DNA of 64,000 nt from Pseudovibrio axinellae (GTDB lineage: Bacteria > Pseudomonadota > Alphaproteobacteria > Rhizobiales > Stappiaceae), in contig NZ_FOFM01000001.1 in the NCBI RefSeq assembly GCF_900110875.1, forward strand, positions 992,001-1,056,000. The letters run 5' to 3'. Position numbers and translations under genes: made by a program. Positions 7,674 to 16,092 of this stretch are shown piece by piece; within the stretch, counting starts at the first letter, position 1, and every line of letters starts with the position of its first letter. The notes under the pieces are model-generated. The model did not search any database. It was not told where the DNA came from and saw only the letters and a program-made list of their open reading frames with translations.

Positions 7674-8324
7674 TCAGTTTGCTTTTAGAGTGCTTTTGGA
7701 AATCATATAGGCAGCACCTGCAAGGGCTGTTCCTGCAAATACGTCCATTGCTGCTCCGGAACGTGCAGAAACGGCAAATTTATGAGCTCTGGTCCCAAGG
7801 TAGGCGTAGAACAGCAGCGCTGGGTATTCCAAGGCGATGTTAAAGACCGCCAGCGCCATCATTCGCAATGCCACACCATCCCCCTCGCCTGCAAACACCG
7901 GCAGCATGGCACCAAACGACAAAACAGACTTTGGATTCGCCCCTTGCATTGCAAAGGACGTAAAAAACAATCTCATTGCCGATGCTTGCTTCTGTTTTTT
8001 TGCCTTTCCTAAGGACGAGGTGAACGCTGCTTTGAATGAACCATATGCAAGGTACAATAGATAAGCTACGCCAATCCATTTCACGGTTTCAAACAGAACC
8101 GGGAAAGAAAGCAGCAGCGCACTCATGCCTCCAGCAGCGAGAAGCGCATACATCAAGTTTGCTCCAAACACGCCCGCCATACTGGCATGGGTTTTTCCTA
8201 TACCGTTTGACAGGCTATCTCCAACCACCTTGAGTACCGCAGGACCGGGTGTGAAGTTGAGCGCCATAAATGTGACGATAAACCCGAACACCAAAGTGCT
8301 ATCAAAAGAGGACCAAAACTCCAC
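7674..8324 (-). CDS. LysE/RhtB-family amino acid exporter
   Basis: A 216-residue inner-membrane exporter, standard length for the LysE/RhtB family. About six membrane spans are visible. The N-terminal family signature appears as NFTPGPAVLKVVGDSLSNG, followed by a GVFGANLMYALLAAGG helix and a WIGVAYLLYLAYGSFKAAF segment, all as in homoserine/threonine exporters. A short charged stretch after that (LGKAKKQKQ) matches the cytoplasmic loop. The gene converges with the hydrolase gene. The substrate cannot be assigned from sequence. Confidence 0.88.
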   Translation of the reverse strand: MEFWSSFDSTLVFGFIVTFMALNFTPGPAVLKVVGDSLSNGIGKTHASMAGVFGANLMYALLAAGGMSALLLSFPVLFETVKWIGVAYLLYLAYGSFKAAFTSSLGKAKKQKQASAMRLFFTSFAMQGANPKSVLSFGAMLPVFAGEGDGVALRMMALAVFNIALEYPALLFYAYLGTRAHKFAVSARSGAAMDVFAGTALAGAAYMISKSTLKAN

Positions 8325-8785
8325 GACTTCTCCAATTCAACGCAGGAAACACGCAGGTATCGCAAACCAACGCACACAGCCACGCAAACTGGAAAGGGCT
8401 ATGAAGGGGAGACGGCTGATGATACCCATCTCCCCTTCCTGTGCGGATCAGAAATTCACTCGCCTTAAGCCAAAGCATAGGCCCCGCCTCTCCTACGTGG
8501 CTTTGTGAGTTCCTTTAGCTGCCCCTCTCCGCACATTGTTTGCGCAAAACTTGTCTAACCTAGGTTAGCAAGGGGCGTGCCAAAAATTACAGACAGGTGC
8601 AAATATATGTAAGCAAATGGCATTTATAGGTATTTCTATATAACTCAGATTTCAGAGCCTCCTAAAAAGCACCTAGGCACTGCCTATCATTTAGCCAGTT
8701 TGCTTTCATCATGATCACGCGGACATAAAAAAACCCGGCTCAAGCTGAAGCCGGGTTTCTTCATTCTTAATGCTCTGATTGATGC
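8325..8785. other. Intergenic region with a 14-base perfect palindrome and a terminator
   Basis: About 460 bases without a supported gene. Notable are a perfect palindrome CTAACCTAGGTTAG at 8555-8568, flanked by GCCCCT (8521) and AGGGGC (8571), and the terminator at 8731. The palindrome could be an operator for the LysE gene promoter (230 bases away). The remaining DNA shows nothing clear. Confidence 0.45.
8723..8760 (-). terminator. Intrinsic terminator of FMN reductase gene
   Basis: Perfect 10-base stem (AAACCCGGCT at 8749-8758 read on the minus strand, pairing with 8731-8740) around an 8-base loop. On the minus strand the stem runs into TTTTTTTATG. It lies 28 bases past the stop of the gene at 8786. 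Confidence 0.88.
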
Positions 8786-9364
8786 TTAGGCTGGTTCCAG
8801 CTGCTGCACAGGCTCTGCCATTCGGCAGGTTTCACCGATCAAATTACGCAGCTTTTGCCGTGTTTCATCACAGGTGAGCTGTCCTGCGTCATTCAATCTG
8901 GAACCCATATTGCCGACAGCAACGTATCTTGGATGTACCCAACACCCGTGATCGCCAGCAAACGAAGACAGTCGTGGAAGCATCCTGACGCCCCCGAATG
9001 GTCCTGGTGCAGCTCCGAGCAAACCAACGACTTTTCCCTCAAGGACTGAAGTGGTCTTTCCTGCTTCCTTTCTGGAGGCCCACGTAAACACATTGTGCAG
9101 GTGCGGGCTATGGAAGCCATTGTATTCTGGCGATGAGATAAGGATTACGTCCGCAGCATCAATATGTTGCCTCAACGAGGTGAGCTGCTTCTGGTTTGCC
9201 GCGTCCCCTTCGATTTCTGCATGGTACAACGGAAAGGAAGCCAGTTCATCGGGTAGGGTCGTAATTGAATATTTTAAGTTATGCGCCTCTTCGGCAGCAG
9301 CTTCCAGCAGGCTTTTATTCAATGAGCCTTTTCTGGTGCTTCCAGAGATAAGAAGGATGTTCAT
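8786..9364 (-). CDS. NADPH-dependent FMN reductase-like flavoprotein
   Basis: Flavodoxin-fold NAD(P)H:FMN reductase or quinone reductase of 192 residues (COG0431 type). ATG 9364 is chosen for its GGAG site; an in-frame ATG four codons upstream is less well placed. Seen: the phosphate-binding loop ISGSTRKGSLNKSLLEAA at the N-terminus and SSPEYNGFHSPHLHNVFTW near residue 80, which is the conserved flavin-binding SPEYN motif, then LLGAAPGPFGGVRM. It ends with its own terminator, so it is probably monocistronic. The upstream 100 bases are AT-rich. Confidence 0.87.
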   Translation of the reverse strand: MNILLISGSTRKGSLNKSLLEAAAEEAHNLKYSITTLPDELASFPLYHAEIEGDAANQKQLTSLRQHIDAADVILISSPEYNGFHSPHLHNVFTWASRKEAGKTTSVLEGKVVGLLGAAPGPFGGVRMLPRLSSFAGDHGCWVHPRYVAVGNMGSRLNDAGQLTCDETRQKLRNLIGETCRMAEPVQQLEPA

Positions 9365-9504
9365 GGGAAACTCCATATGAAAATATTTATGTTTTTATAT
9401 ACAGTTTACTTTCTTTATAATGCAAGCAAAAAAATAACGGCACTGAAACTCAGCGCCGCTTGATTTTAAGAACGATAATCAGCGTTAAGCCTTTGTCCTG
9501 CCGC

Positions 9505-9524
9505 GTGTTCTCTTGCAAGAACAC
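9505..9524. other. Inverted repeat between XapX gene and FMN reductase gene
   Basis: GTGTTCT and AGAACAC form a 7-base stem around CTTGCA. It lies just beyond the stop of the small gene at 9534. No U-run follows on either strand, so it is either a weak terminator or an operator for the FMN reductase promoter. Confidence 0.4.
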
Positions 9525-9533
9525 ATCATTGCA

Positions 9534-9704
9534 TTAGGAGAAAAAGCGCTCTGTAACCTGTTGCATCACCTGATGACCACCCCAGACACCGAGAATAGCT
9601 ACGCAACCAGATAGAACTGGCGGAGCGGGAATTGGAAGTTTGATCGCGGTGAAAATTGCGCCAATAACGAATCCTGCAAATGTGGATAGAAGCAGCTCGG
9701 TCAT
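9534..9704 (-). CDS. XapX domain (DUF1427) small membrane protein
   Basis: A 56-residue protein with two membrane segments. The sequence after the start (LLLSTFAGFVIGAIFTAIKL then PIPAPPVLSGCVAILGVWGG) matches the XapX pattern: small-residue helix, PxPAPP turn, second helix. Start ATG 9704 is chosen because AGGAGACC precedes it by a few bases; an upstream start would add eight hydrophilic residues. Function of the family is unknown (named for proximity to xanthosine permease in E. coli). No clear operon partner. Confidence 0.8.
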   Translation of the reverse strand: MTELLLSTFAGFVIGAIFTAIKLPIPAPPVLSGCVAILGVWGGHQVMQQVTERFFS

Positions 9705-10080
9705 ATGGTCTCCTGGTGATTTTCTCATTGTTGTTCAGAAAACTCGGTGGTTCTTTAAACTACAGGCTTGCATTGCAGTGTTCGCTCATGACCAATTACT
9801 CTTCCCGGGGCATGAACGAATTGTATTATCTGTTCGCTAGCATAGATCCTGTAGAAATAATGAAGGCCGCTAAGTAGGACACCCCTACTGGCCTGTCAAT
9901 TAACTTAGCGCAATTCAAAGAAAATTTGCAGTGACTTTGTACGAAATGTGCGCAGTTGCCGCACTGTAATTTATAATTTCTCTAATGAATACAGAAGTTT
10001 GTCTTATCCGCAGACATGTTACCGCAGGATAGTTTAATGTGTTGCGCTCTATAAGCCTGCGTACGGCCTATCAAGTTCCG
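9705..10080. other. Intergenic region, no gene seen
   Basis: About 375 bases. The only structure noted is a short hairpin AGTAGG-ACACC-CCTACT around 9870-9890, flanked by GGCC on both sides, without a U-run. The rest is AT-rich, consistent with a promoter for the XapX gene. Confidence 0.4.
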
Positions 10081-10596
10081 TTAAGTTTCAGGGCTTTCAT
10101 GGGCGAAGCTTAAGACACGATGTAACTTCCAGCTTTCGCCTTCCAGCCGCCAAAGGTGCGTAAATAACGCCTTTGATGTGATTTTGACCGTACCGTTTGT
10201 ATGGTGAGCCAGGAACACATGGGCACCTCGTTGAATTGCACCGTAAATCTCCCCATCCTGATAGAGAGGATAAACTTCTATGGAGTCTTCAACAAGCTGC
10301 CGCTCTGCCCGATAATCCAACGAGCAGATGCCGGTTTTAACAGAGGCTATGAAGGCTTCTTTCGTGTACAAAACACCGCCCTGATCGTGAAAAAACTCAA
10401 AATCGTCACTCACCAAACGATCAAAAACGTCGATATCACAAGTATTAAAGCCGATAGAGAACAGCTGGTTATCCTGCTCTTTTAAGTGCTCAGAGAAATC
10501 CGTAACCTCGCCAGCTAAAACGGACGCTGCGCTTATAACCAATGCACCCATGCAAAATATCAGTGATCTTGCCACTGCAAACAAAAAAATATGCAT
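10081..10596 (-). CDS. Secreted NTF2-like (DUF4440-type) protein
   Basis: A 171-residue exported protein. ATG 10596 follows GGGGGA. An N-terminal signal peptide covers about residues 1-28 (FAVARSLIFCMGALVISAAS, cleavage near VLAGE). The mature part has the SnoaL/DUF4440 layout: LKEQDNQLFSIGFNTCDIDVF, DDFEFFHDQGGVLYTKEAF, and a closing strand THLWRLEGESWKLHRVLSFAH. These small cone-shaped proteins bind or turn over varied small molecules. The substrate is unknown. It is separated from the cupin gene upstream by about 110 bases and could be co-transcribed with it. Confidence 0.72.
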   Translation of the reverse strand: MHIFLFAVARSLIFCMGALVISAASVLAGEVTDFSEHLKEQDNQLFSIGFNTCDIDVFDRLVSDDFEFFHDQGGVLYTKEAFIASVKTGICSLDYRAERQLVEDSIEVYPLYQDGEIYGAIQRGAHVFLAHHTNGTVKITSKALFTHLWRLEGESWKLHRVLSFAHESPET

Positions 10597-10705
10597 TCTA
10601 TCCCCCAACTCCGGTGGACCGCGGGTCACACCAGCTGCTCGTTTAAAAGTACTTTTTCTTTCTCAACCAAGCAGGTACAACGCGCAATCGCGTCGATGCC
10701 TCGTC

Positions 10706-11395
10706 CTACTGATTTGGAACTGTAACATAGCGCAGATGCCCGGATTTAATCCAGAGTTTGGCCCCTTCGTCACCTGCCCTCAGTTTGAGGTCATATCCAT
10801 CTGGAACCCGAAGCCAGCCATTTCTTGGCAGCTCTTCTCCAGCTTCTATGATCGTTCCCTCCAACACAAAAATTTCGACGCCCCCTGTTGCCTCAACACT
10901 ATGGCTCACCTTCGCGTTCCAGCGCTCAATGAACACGCACTCTCTTTCATCTTTAAACAAGGGTAAAACGAAAACACCTTTTCGTTCAGGGTCTTCTGAA
11001 TGCTCCAGAGTGGTTGTGTCGAGGCGCACATGTGTTCGGTCCTGCAAATCAAACTGCCACAGTTTAACGAGAATGGTGCAGCCTTCTTCCGAGGCTGGGG
11101 TATGTTTGGATTGAGGTGGGTTGCGGATGTACGAGCCTGTCGGAAAATCCCCGTGCTCATCCTGAAACACACCTTCCAGAACAAAAAACTCTTCCCCTCC
11201 AGTGTGAATATGCTCTGAAAAATGGCTTCCTGGAGAAAACCTTACGACAGAAGTGGCACGTGCAACCTCTTCCCCCAATCGATCAAGTGGTCTGCGCTCT
11301 ACACCTTTCATCGGAGATTCGACCCAGGGGATATCGTCGCTCAGCTCTACCACCCGTTTTGAAAAATCACCGTTGATCTTCACTGCTGTATCCAT
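10706..11395 (-). CDS. Double-cupin protein, ChrR-like
   Basis: A 229-residue protein with two cupin barrels. The first (about residues 45-110) has the full metal-binding motif: HFSEHIHTGGEEFFVLEG, then GSYIRNPPQSKHTP, giving the usual His/His/Glu/His set. The second (about 150-215) keeps the EIFVLEGTI strand but lacks the histidine pair, so it is probably not metal-binding. The arrangement resembles the ChrR cupin-like family, in which the cupin domain is joined to an anti-sigma part; no such part is present here. It may be a dioxygenase or a metal or redox sensor; the function is not determined. Confidence 0.75.
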   Translation of the reverse strand: MDTAVKINGDFSKRVVELSDDIPWVESPMKGVERRPLDRLGEEVARATSVVRFSPGSHFSEHIHTGGEEFFVLEGVFQDEHGDFPTGSYIRNPPQSKHTPASEEGCTILVKLWQFDLQDRTHVRLDTTTLEHSEDPERKGVFVLPLFKDERECVFIERWNAKVSHSVEATGGVEIFVLEGTIIEAGEELPRNGWLRVPDGYDLKLRAGDEGAKLWIKSGHLRYVTVPNQ

Positions 11396-11567
11396 CCTAC
11401 TTGTCTCAGGTTATGCCCTGTAATCAGTCATTTATATGTGTTGCAATGCTAACAGCGATCGCATCGATGTTAAGCGTTTTGTTGCATATCGTTCTTTGCG
11501 ATCCCTTGTTAGGCTTCCAGCGCTACACAAATGCGCATTGCACCAAGCAACATCTGGATGTTTTATC

Positions 11568-12830
11568 ATGAGCCTGCTGGCAGACTTGCTTTCTACACTA
11601 TTTGATCGACGTTATGTGTTTATGGGCAAACAAGACGAACGGCCTCTCAGCGAACTTTGTACTGCGCTTATGAGCAGTCAAGGCGATATCTCCGGGGCTG
11701 CTATCGCTCACCAGATTTTAGATGGATATGCCACATCCGACCTTGCAGGCAAACGTGTGTTCTTTGAGTTCCTGAACAGTGAGATGGACATTGATCCGTC
11801 TGAACTGGAACGGGTTGTTGCAGCCTATAAGAGTGAGAAATCGGAAGAAAACTATAGGGAGCTGGTTATTGCTGCCGAGCCAAAAAGACAGGAGCTTGCC
11901 AGACGGCTCAATCAGGTTCCTGGGGCTACCCATCAGCTCGTACACATGCGCAAGGACTTGCTTGGTCTTTTAAAAGAGCAGCCTGATCTTGCCAGAACCG
12001 ATTTGGACTTACTGCACCTGTTCAACTCCTGGTTCAATCGTGGCTTTTTGGTTTTACGGCCGATTAGCTGGGAAAGCCCTGCACAAATTTTAGAGAAAAT
12101 CATTGCTTACGAAGCCGTGCATGCGATTGATAGCTGGGACGATTTACGCCGACGCTTGCAACCGGAGGATCGCCGGTGCTTTGCGTTCTTTCACCCCTCG
12201 TTACCTGATGAACCGCTGATTTTTGTGGAGGTCGCGCTCACGAAAGGTATTCCTGCCTCTATACAAGGCGTGCTTGGTAAAGAGCGAAGCATTGTGCCCG
12301 TTGAGGACGTGGATACCGCAGTTTTCTATTCAATCTCAAACTGTCAGGGCGGGTTAGCAGGCGTCTCTTTTGGTAACTCCCTCATCAAACAAGTGGTTCA
12401 GGACCTTTCTCGTGAACTAGAGCAACTGAATACCTTCGTGACACTTTCCCCGCTCCCAACGTTTTGCACATGGGCGACAAAAGAAGAGATCGATTTGCCG
12501 GAGAGTGATGAGGCGCTTGAAGAGTTGGCCGCCTCTTACCTTCTTGAGGCAAAGCGAAAAGACAACATACCCTTTGACCCTGTTGCGCGGTTCCACCTCT
12601 ATAACGGCGCTTTGGTTCATGATGTGCACGCCAATGCAGACACCTCAGAGAATGGGAGGAAGCAGTCAGCCGGTGTGATGGTTAACTACTTGTACGACCT
12701 CAAGAAGATTTCGCAGAACCATGAAGTCTTTGCCAATCAGAAGGAAATCGTAGCGTCAAAGCGTGTGCAAGCACTTGCCAAAGCGGGAAGCGGACAAGTT
12801 TCATCACCACCCAAGACCGCCCCTTCCTAG
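11568..12830 (+). CDS. Malonyl-CoA decarboxylase
   Basis: Converts malonyl-CoA to acetyl-CoA and CO2. The ATG at 11568 gives 420 residues, which fits bacterial members; a longer frame from 11436 would add 44 atypical residues. Seen: the helical N-terminal half with LNQVPGATHQLVHMRKDLL and FNRGFLVLRPISWESPAQIL, then the acetyltransferase-like C-terminal half with FYSISNCQGGLAGVSFGN, TLSPLPTF and FHLYNGALVHDVHANADTS, all family-specific. The stop codon interlocks tail-to-tail with the FGGY kinase stop (shared CTAG at 12827-12830). No malonyl-CoA synthetase or malonate transporter is adjacent. Confidence 0.92.
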   Translation: MSLLADLLSTLFDRRYVFMGKQDERPLSELCTALMSSQGDISGAAIAHQILDGYATSDLAGKRVFFEFLNSEMDIDPSELERVVAAYKSEKSEENYRELVIAAEPKRQELARRLNQVPGATHQLVHMRKDLLGLLKEQPDLARTDLDLLHLFNSWFNRGFLVLRPISWESPAQILEKIIAYEAVHAIDSWDDLRRRLQPEDRRCFAFFHPSLPDEPLIFVEVALTKGIPASIQGVLGKERSIVPVEDVDTAVFYSISNCQGGLAGVSFGNSLIKQVVQDLSRELEQLNTFVTLSPLPTFCTWATKEEIDLPESDEALEELAASYLLEAKRKDNIPFDPVARFHLYNGALVHDVHANADTSENGRKQSAGVMVNYLYDLKKISQNHEVFANQKEIVASKRVQALAKAGSGQVSSPPKTAPS

Positions 12831-14365
12831 CCTACTATTCTTCTGATTGCCTTGTTCAGCGGCGCGAGCCTCGCTGGCATTGGCAGGTACACGTATTTGA
12901 ACAGCTTCCTATAAAGCTGTACTGTTTTAGGGTCTGGCTGAAACACTTCGTTTTGCCGGGTCATCGCCTGCATCGCGTGATCAAAGTCAGGGTGGATGCC
13001 CACACCAACACTCGCGGCTATTGCTGCGCCAAGACCTGCTGTCTCAAAGGTATGAGGACGTTCGGTTGGAAGAGCGAAGATATCGGCTGTGATTTGCATG
13101 ATTGCGTCCGATTGCGATCCGCCGCCAGACACGCGCAGTATCTTAATTTTCTCTCCGCTTTTACGCTCAATCTTTTTAAGGCCACGGCGTAATTCCAGCG
13201 TAATTCCTTCAATAATCGCCCGATAAATATGTCCTCTGGTATGAACATCACCAAACCCGATGATCGCACCTTTAACCGGTGTGGACCGCCCGTTATCACG
13301 GCCCCATTTCGGCAATAGGGTCAAGCCATGTGATCCGGGAGGCGTACTGTTGAGCAGATCATCGAAGAAAACTTCGACAGGACTGCCAATTTTTTTTGCT
13401 TTTTCCTGTTCTGGGTGGCCAAACTCTTCCTTGAACCAGTTCACCATCCAATAGCCCAGAATAACTGAGGATTCTGGTGTAAACATACGAGGGAGACCAC
13501 CTGCATAAGCCGGCAGGGGACGCTCGACCTCAAAGTATTTTGGGGAGTGAATGGTTGCGGTGGCTCGGGTGCCATAGCTCAAACACCCGACGGTTGCATC
13601 AGTCGCGCCGCATCCCACGACTTCGCAGGCTTTGTCAGCTGCTGCTGACACAACGGGCAATCCTTCTGGCAGGCCGGTATGTTGCGCAGCCTCCGCACTC
13701 AGTTTCCCGATAGGTTTGCCAGGCTCCACAAGCTCTGGAAGGTGGCTTGGCTTGAAAGAGAACAGTTTCCAGAGAAAGTGAGATGGCCCAGCCCACTGTT
13801 GCTTTTTGTAGTCATAGGGAACGTAGCCAACCTGCGCCCCAGATGAATCACGAAAAAGCTCTGTTAGTTTGTAATTGAGATACCCAGATACCTGCAAAAA
13901 CTTGTAGGTTTTCTTCCAGATGTCAGGCTGGTTCACTGCAATCCAATTTACTTCGCACTCACTGCGCACGCTCATAATAGATCGGCTCAGGCCAGCTGCA
14001 CCAAAGATCGTCCTCCAAAGCAGCGGGAGCGGTTTTTGACGGTCCTCAATACGCTCATCCATCCATGTGATGGCAGGACGCAAAGGTATCCCTCTTTCAT
14101 CGACAGCAATCTGTGTGCCACGCTGCGTGGTGACACTCATCGCTTTGACCGCCGCCGGATCCTCTCCACATTCCCACAGTTCACGGCAACACCGTCCCAA
14201 GAGCTCCCATAGCACAAGTGGATCTATCTCTGACCAACCCGGGTTTTCGCTGCGGTACTCGGTTATTGGCTTTTGTACTTTTGACAGAAGTGTGCCATCA
14301 GGTGTGAAAAGAAGCGCACGAATGCTTTGACTGCCGCAGTCGATGGCGAGCAATGTCTCCGTCAT
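12827..14365 (-). CDS. FGGY-family carbohydrate/polyol kinase
   Basis: A 512-residue sugar kinase of the glycerol/xylulose kinase superfamily. Seen: N-terminal phosphate-binding loop LLAIDCGSQSIRALLF, the TTQRGTQIAVDERG and PAITWMDERI substrate region, and the C-terminal ATP-binding LRVSGGGSQSDAIMQITADI with glycine-rich loop. The start overlaps the upstream GlpD-like gene by ATGA, so the two are translationally coupled. Together with the alkyl-DHAP-synthase-like gene they form a conserved-looking operon. It may phosphorylate glycerol, an ether-linked glycerol or another polyol; the substrate is inferred only from the partners. Confidence 0.88.
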   Translation of the reverse strand: MTETLLAIDCGSQSIRALLFTPDGTLLSKVQKPITEYRSENPGWSEIDPLVLWELLGRCCRELWECGEDPAAVKAMSVTTQRGTQIAVDERGIPLRPAITWMDERIEDRQKPLPLLWRTIFGAAGLSRSIMSVRSECEVNWIAVNQPDIWKKTYKFLQVSGYLNYKLTELFRDSSGAQVGYVPYDYKKQQWAGPSHFLWKLFSFKPSHLPELVEPGKPIGKLSAEAAQHTGLPEGLPVVSAAADKACEVVGCGATDATVGCLSYGTRATATIHSPKYFEVERPLPAYAGGLPRMFTPESSVILGYWMVNWFKEEFGHPEQEKAKKIGSPVEVFFDDLLNSTPPGSHGLTLLPKWGRDNGRSTPVKGAIIGFGDVHTRGHIYRAIIEGITLELRRGLKKIERKSGEKIKILRVSGGGSQSDAIMQITADIFALPTERPHTFETAGLGAAIAASVGVGIHPDFDHAMQAMTRQNEVFQPDPKTVQLYRKLFKYVYLPMPARLAPLNKAIRRIVG

Positions 14366-16029
14366 TTTGCAACCAACTCTTGGTTGACTTGTGCACCCTC
14401 TTGAACGTTAGTGCTTCCGCTCACTGGCAAGCTGTAGTGGTCCTGCCATATCTTTTGGTATCTAGACCACTCATCCTGCCATTTTTCCATTGACCACCCC
14501 AACTTGTCTCGCAGGCCTGCTTCAAGCTCACCGGTAAGTGCTTTGCCGCCTTCATATAACACCAAGCCTATTCTCGTCCGACGCAAAAGAAGATCATCCA
14601 AATGCACGACGTCTTCATGCATTGCGGCCCATTCCAGCTCAGCCCAAAGGTAGCTGATCCCGCAAGTGCGTGATAAGGCCTGCTCAGAGGTTGTTGCAAT
14701 TAAAGCCTCAAGATCAGTACCATAGTAACCTTTGAGGCGCTTCTTCTCTGCCTCTGACAACGCCGCAAATACTTTTGAATCTGGCATAGAGGTCTCAGGC
14801 GCAAACACATGTTCGCCCAGCTGCGACATGTCCAAGTGCGGCAGATACTCAGTGCTCTTTTCCAAAACCTGGCGCGCCATCACGCGAAATGTTGTTAGTT
14901 TACCGCCAGTGACTGTGATGGTCCCCTCATCATCCCATACAACATGATCTCGCTTGGCCTTGGAGGGGTGTAGATCTTTGGGATCAACCTTCTCGTCACC
15001 CACAATTGGTCTCACACCGGACCACGTAGACACCACATCGGCTTCAGTGAGTTGCGTTCCTGAAAAGTTGTGGTTGGCTCCCTCAAGAAGATACACCACT
15101 TCTTCCGGTGTAATTGAGGCTTCCAGATCAAGGTTTGCAGTGTGATCTAAGTCTGTCGTGCCAATGACTGTTCGCCCAAACCACGGGTAGACGAATACGC
15201 CACGTTTATCTCGTGGATGAAGGTAGGTCAGGCACTGGTGCACCGGCAACCGCCAGGACGGAACTACAATATGGCTACCACGTAAGGGGCGCACACGCTT
15301 CGCCTTGCCCAGCTGACTTCTGAGATCATCCGCCCACACACCAGTGGCATTCACGACCGTCCTGCTGGAAACACTAAAACTCTTGCCTGACTCTTGGTCG
15401 TGAACTTCAAGCAACTTCAGACCATCACCGTCAGATTTAATCGTCTTCACGCACGCATAGTTGAGTGTCGTCGCTCCATGTTGCTTGCCCTCCGCCAAGA
15501 CCCGCAGGACCAACCGACAATCATCAGTCACCGCATCAGAGTATTGAGCAGAGCCCACCAAACCCTCTTCAAAAAGGCCAGGCAACGCAGCTATTGTTTG
15601 CTCCCGGTTTAAGAATTTGTGATCGCGTTTCTTCGCAAAATACCCGTAAATATTCAAAAGGATCTGGAAGGCACGGCGTGTTGGGAACTGTTTTTCTCGA
15701 AATGGGAAGATGTAATTCAGGGGTTCAATGAGCCCCGGCGCTTCTAACAGTAGCCGCTCACGTTCGCGCACAGACTCCCGCGTTAATCTGAAGTCTCCTT
15801 GAGAGAGGTAACGCAACCCCCCATGGACCATCTTGGAGGACCGGCTGGACGTCCCCCACGCGTAGTCACGCTTTTCTAAAAGCAAAACATCAAGACCAGC
15901 TCTTGCCGCCATAAGCGCAACACCAGCGCCAGTAATTCCGCCACCAACCACCACCATGTCCCATGGCGTTTCCCGCTTGGCCAGAGCTTCCAGCTTTTCA
16001 TGCCTGTAGTTTTGTCCCAGCGTCCCCAT
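14362..16029 (-). CDS. FAD-dependent glycerol-3-phosphate dehydrogenase-like protein
   Basis: A 555-residue GlpD/GlpA-type flavoprotein. The N-terminal dinucleotide fold has MVVVGGGITGAGVALMAARA with LLLEKRDYAWGTSSRSS, and the family motif KMVHGGLRYLSQGDFRLT follows at once. The C-terminal DAO_C domain is present (about 400-530: LPHLDMSQLG through WAAMHEDVVHLDDLLLRRTR). It oxidises sn-glycerol-3-phosphate to DHAP and passes electrons to quinone in the characterised enzymes. It is longer than E. coli GlpD by a C-terminal tail. It lies between the kinase (4-base overlap) and the AGPS-like gene (63-base gap), so a combined kinase-dehydrogenase pathway is likely. Confidence 0.88.
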   Translation of the reverse strand: MGTLGQNYRHEKLEALAKRETPWDMVVVGGGITGAGVALMAARAGLDVLLLEKRDYAWGTSSRSSKMVHGGLRYLSQGDFRLTRESVRERERLLLEAPGLIEPLNYIFPFREKQFPTRRAFQILLNIYGYFAKKRDHKFLNREQTIAALPGLFEEGLVGSAQYSDAVTDDCRLVLRVLAEGKQHGATTLNYACVKTIKSDGDGLKLLEVHDQESGKSFSVSSRTVVNATGVWADDLRSQLGKAKRVRPLRGSHIVVPSWRLPVHQCLTYLHPRDKRGVFVYPWFGRTVIGTTDLDHTANLDLEASITPEEVVYLLEGANHNFSGTQLTEADVVSTWSGVRPIVGDEKVDPKDLHPSKAKRDHVVWDDEGTITVTGGKLTTFRVMARQVLEKSTEYLPHLDMSQLGEHVFAPETSMPDSKVFAALSEAEKKRLKGYYGTDLEALIATTSEQALSRTCGISYLWAELEWAAMHEDVVHLDDLLLRRTRIGLVLYEGGKALTGELEAGLRDKLGWSMEKWQDEWSRYQKIWQDHYSLPVSGSTNVQEGAQVNQELVAK

Positions 16030-16092
16030 GGTCGCCTCCTCTCAAGCAATATGCTTTATCCAAAACCTATTGAAATGCCTTGGTGAATGGAG

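Noticed and set aside
7668-7686. AAAAGC / GCTTTT hairpin at the hydrolase-LysE convergence
   Set aside because: Only six base pairs, AT-rich, and overlapping the LysE stop codon; too weak to call a terminator.
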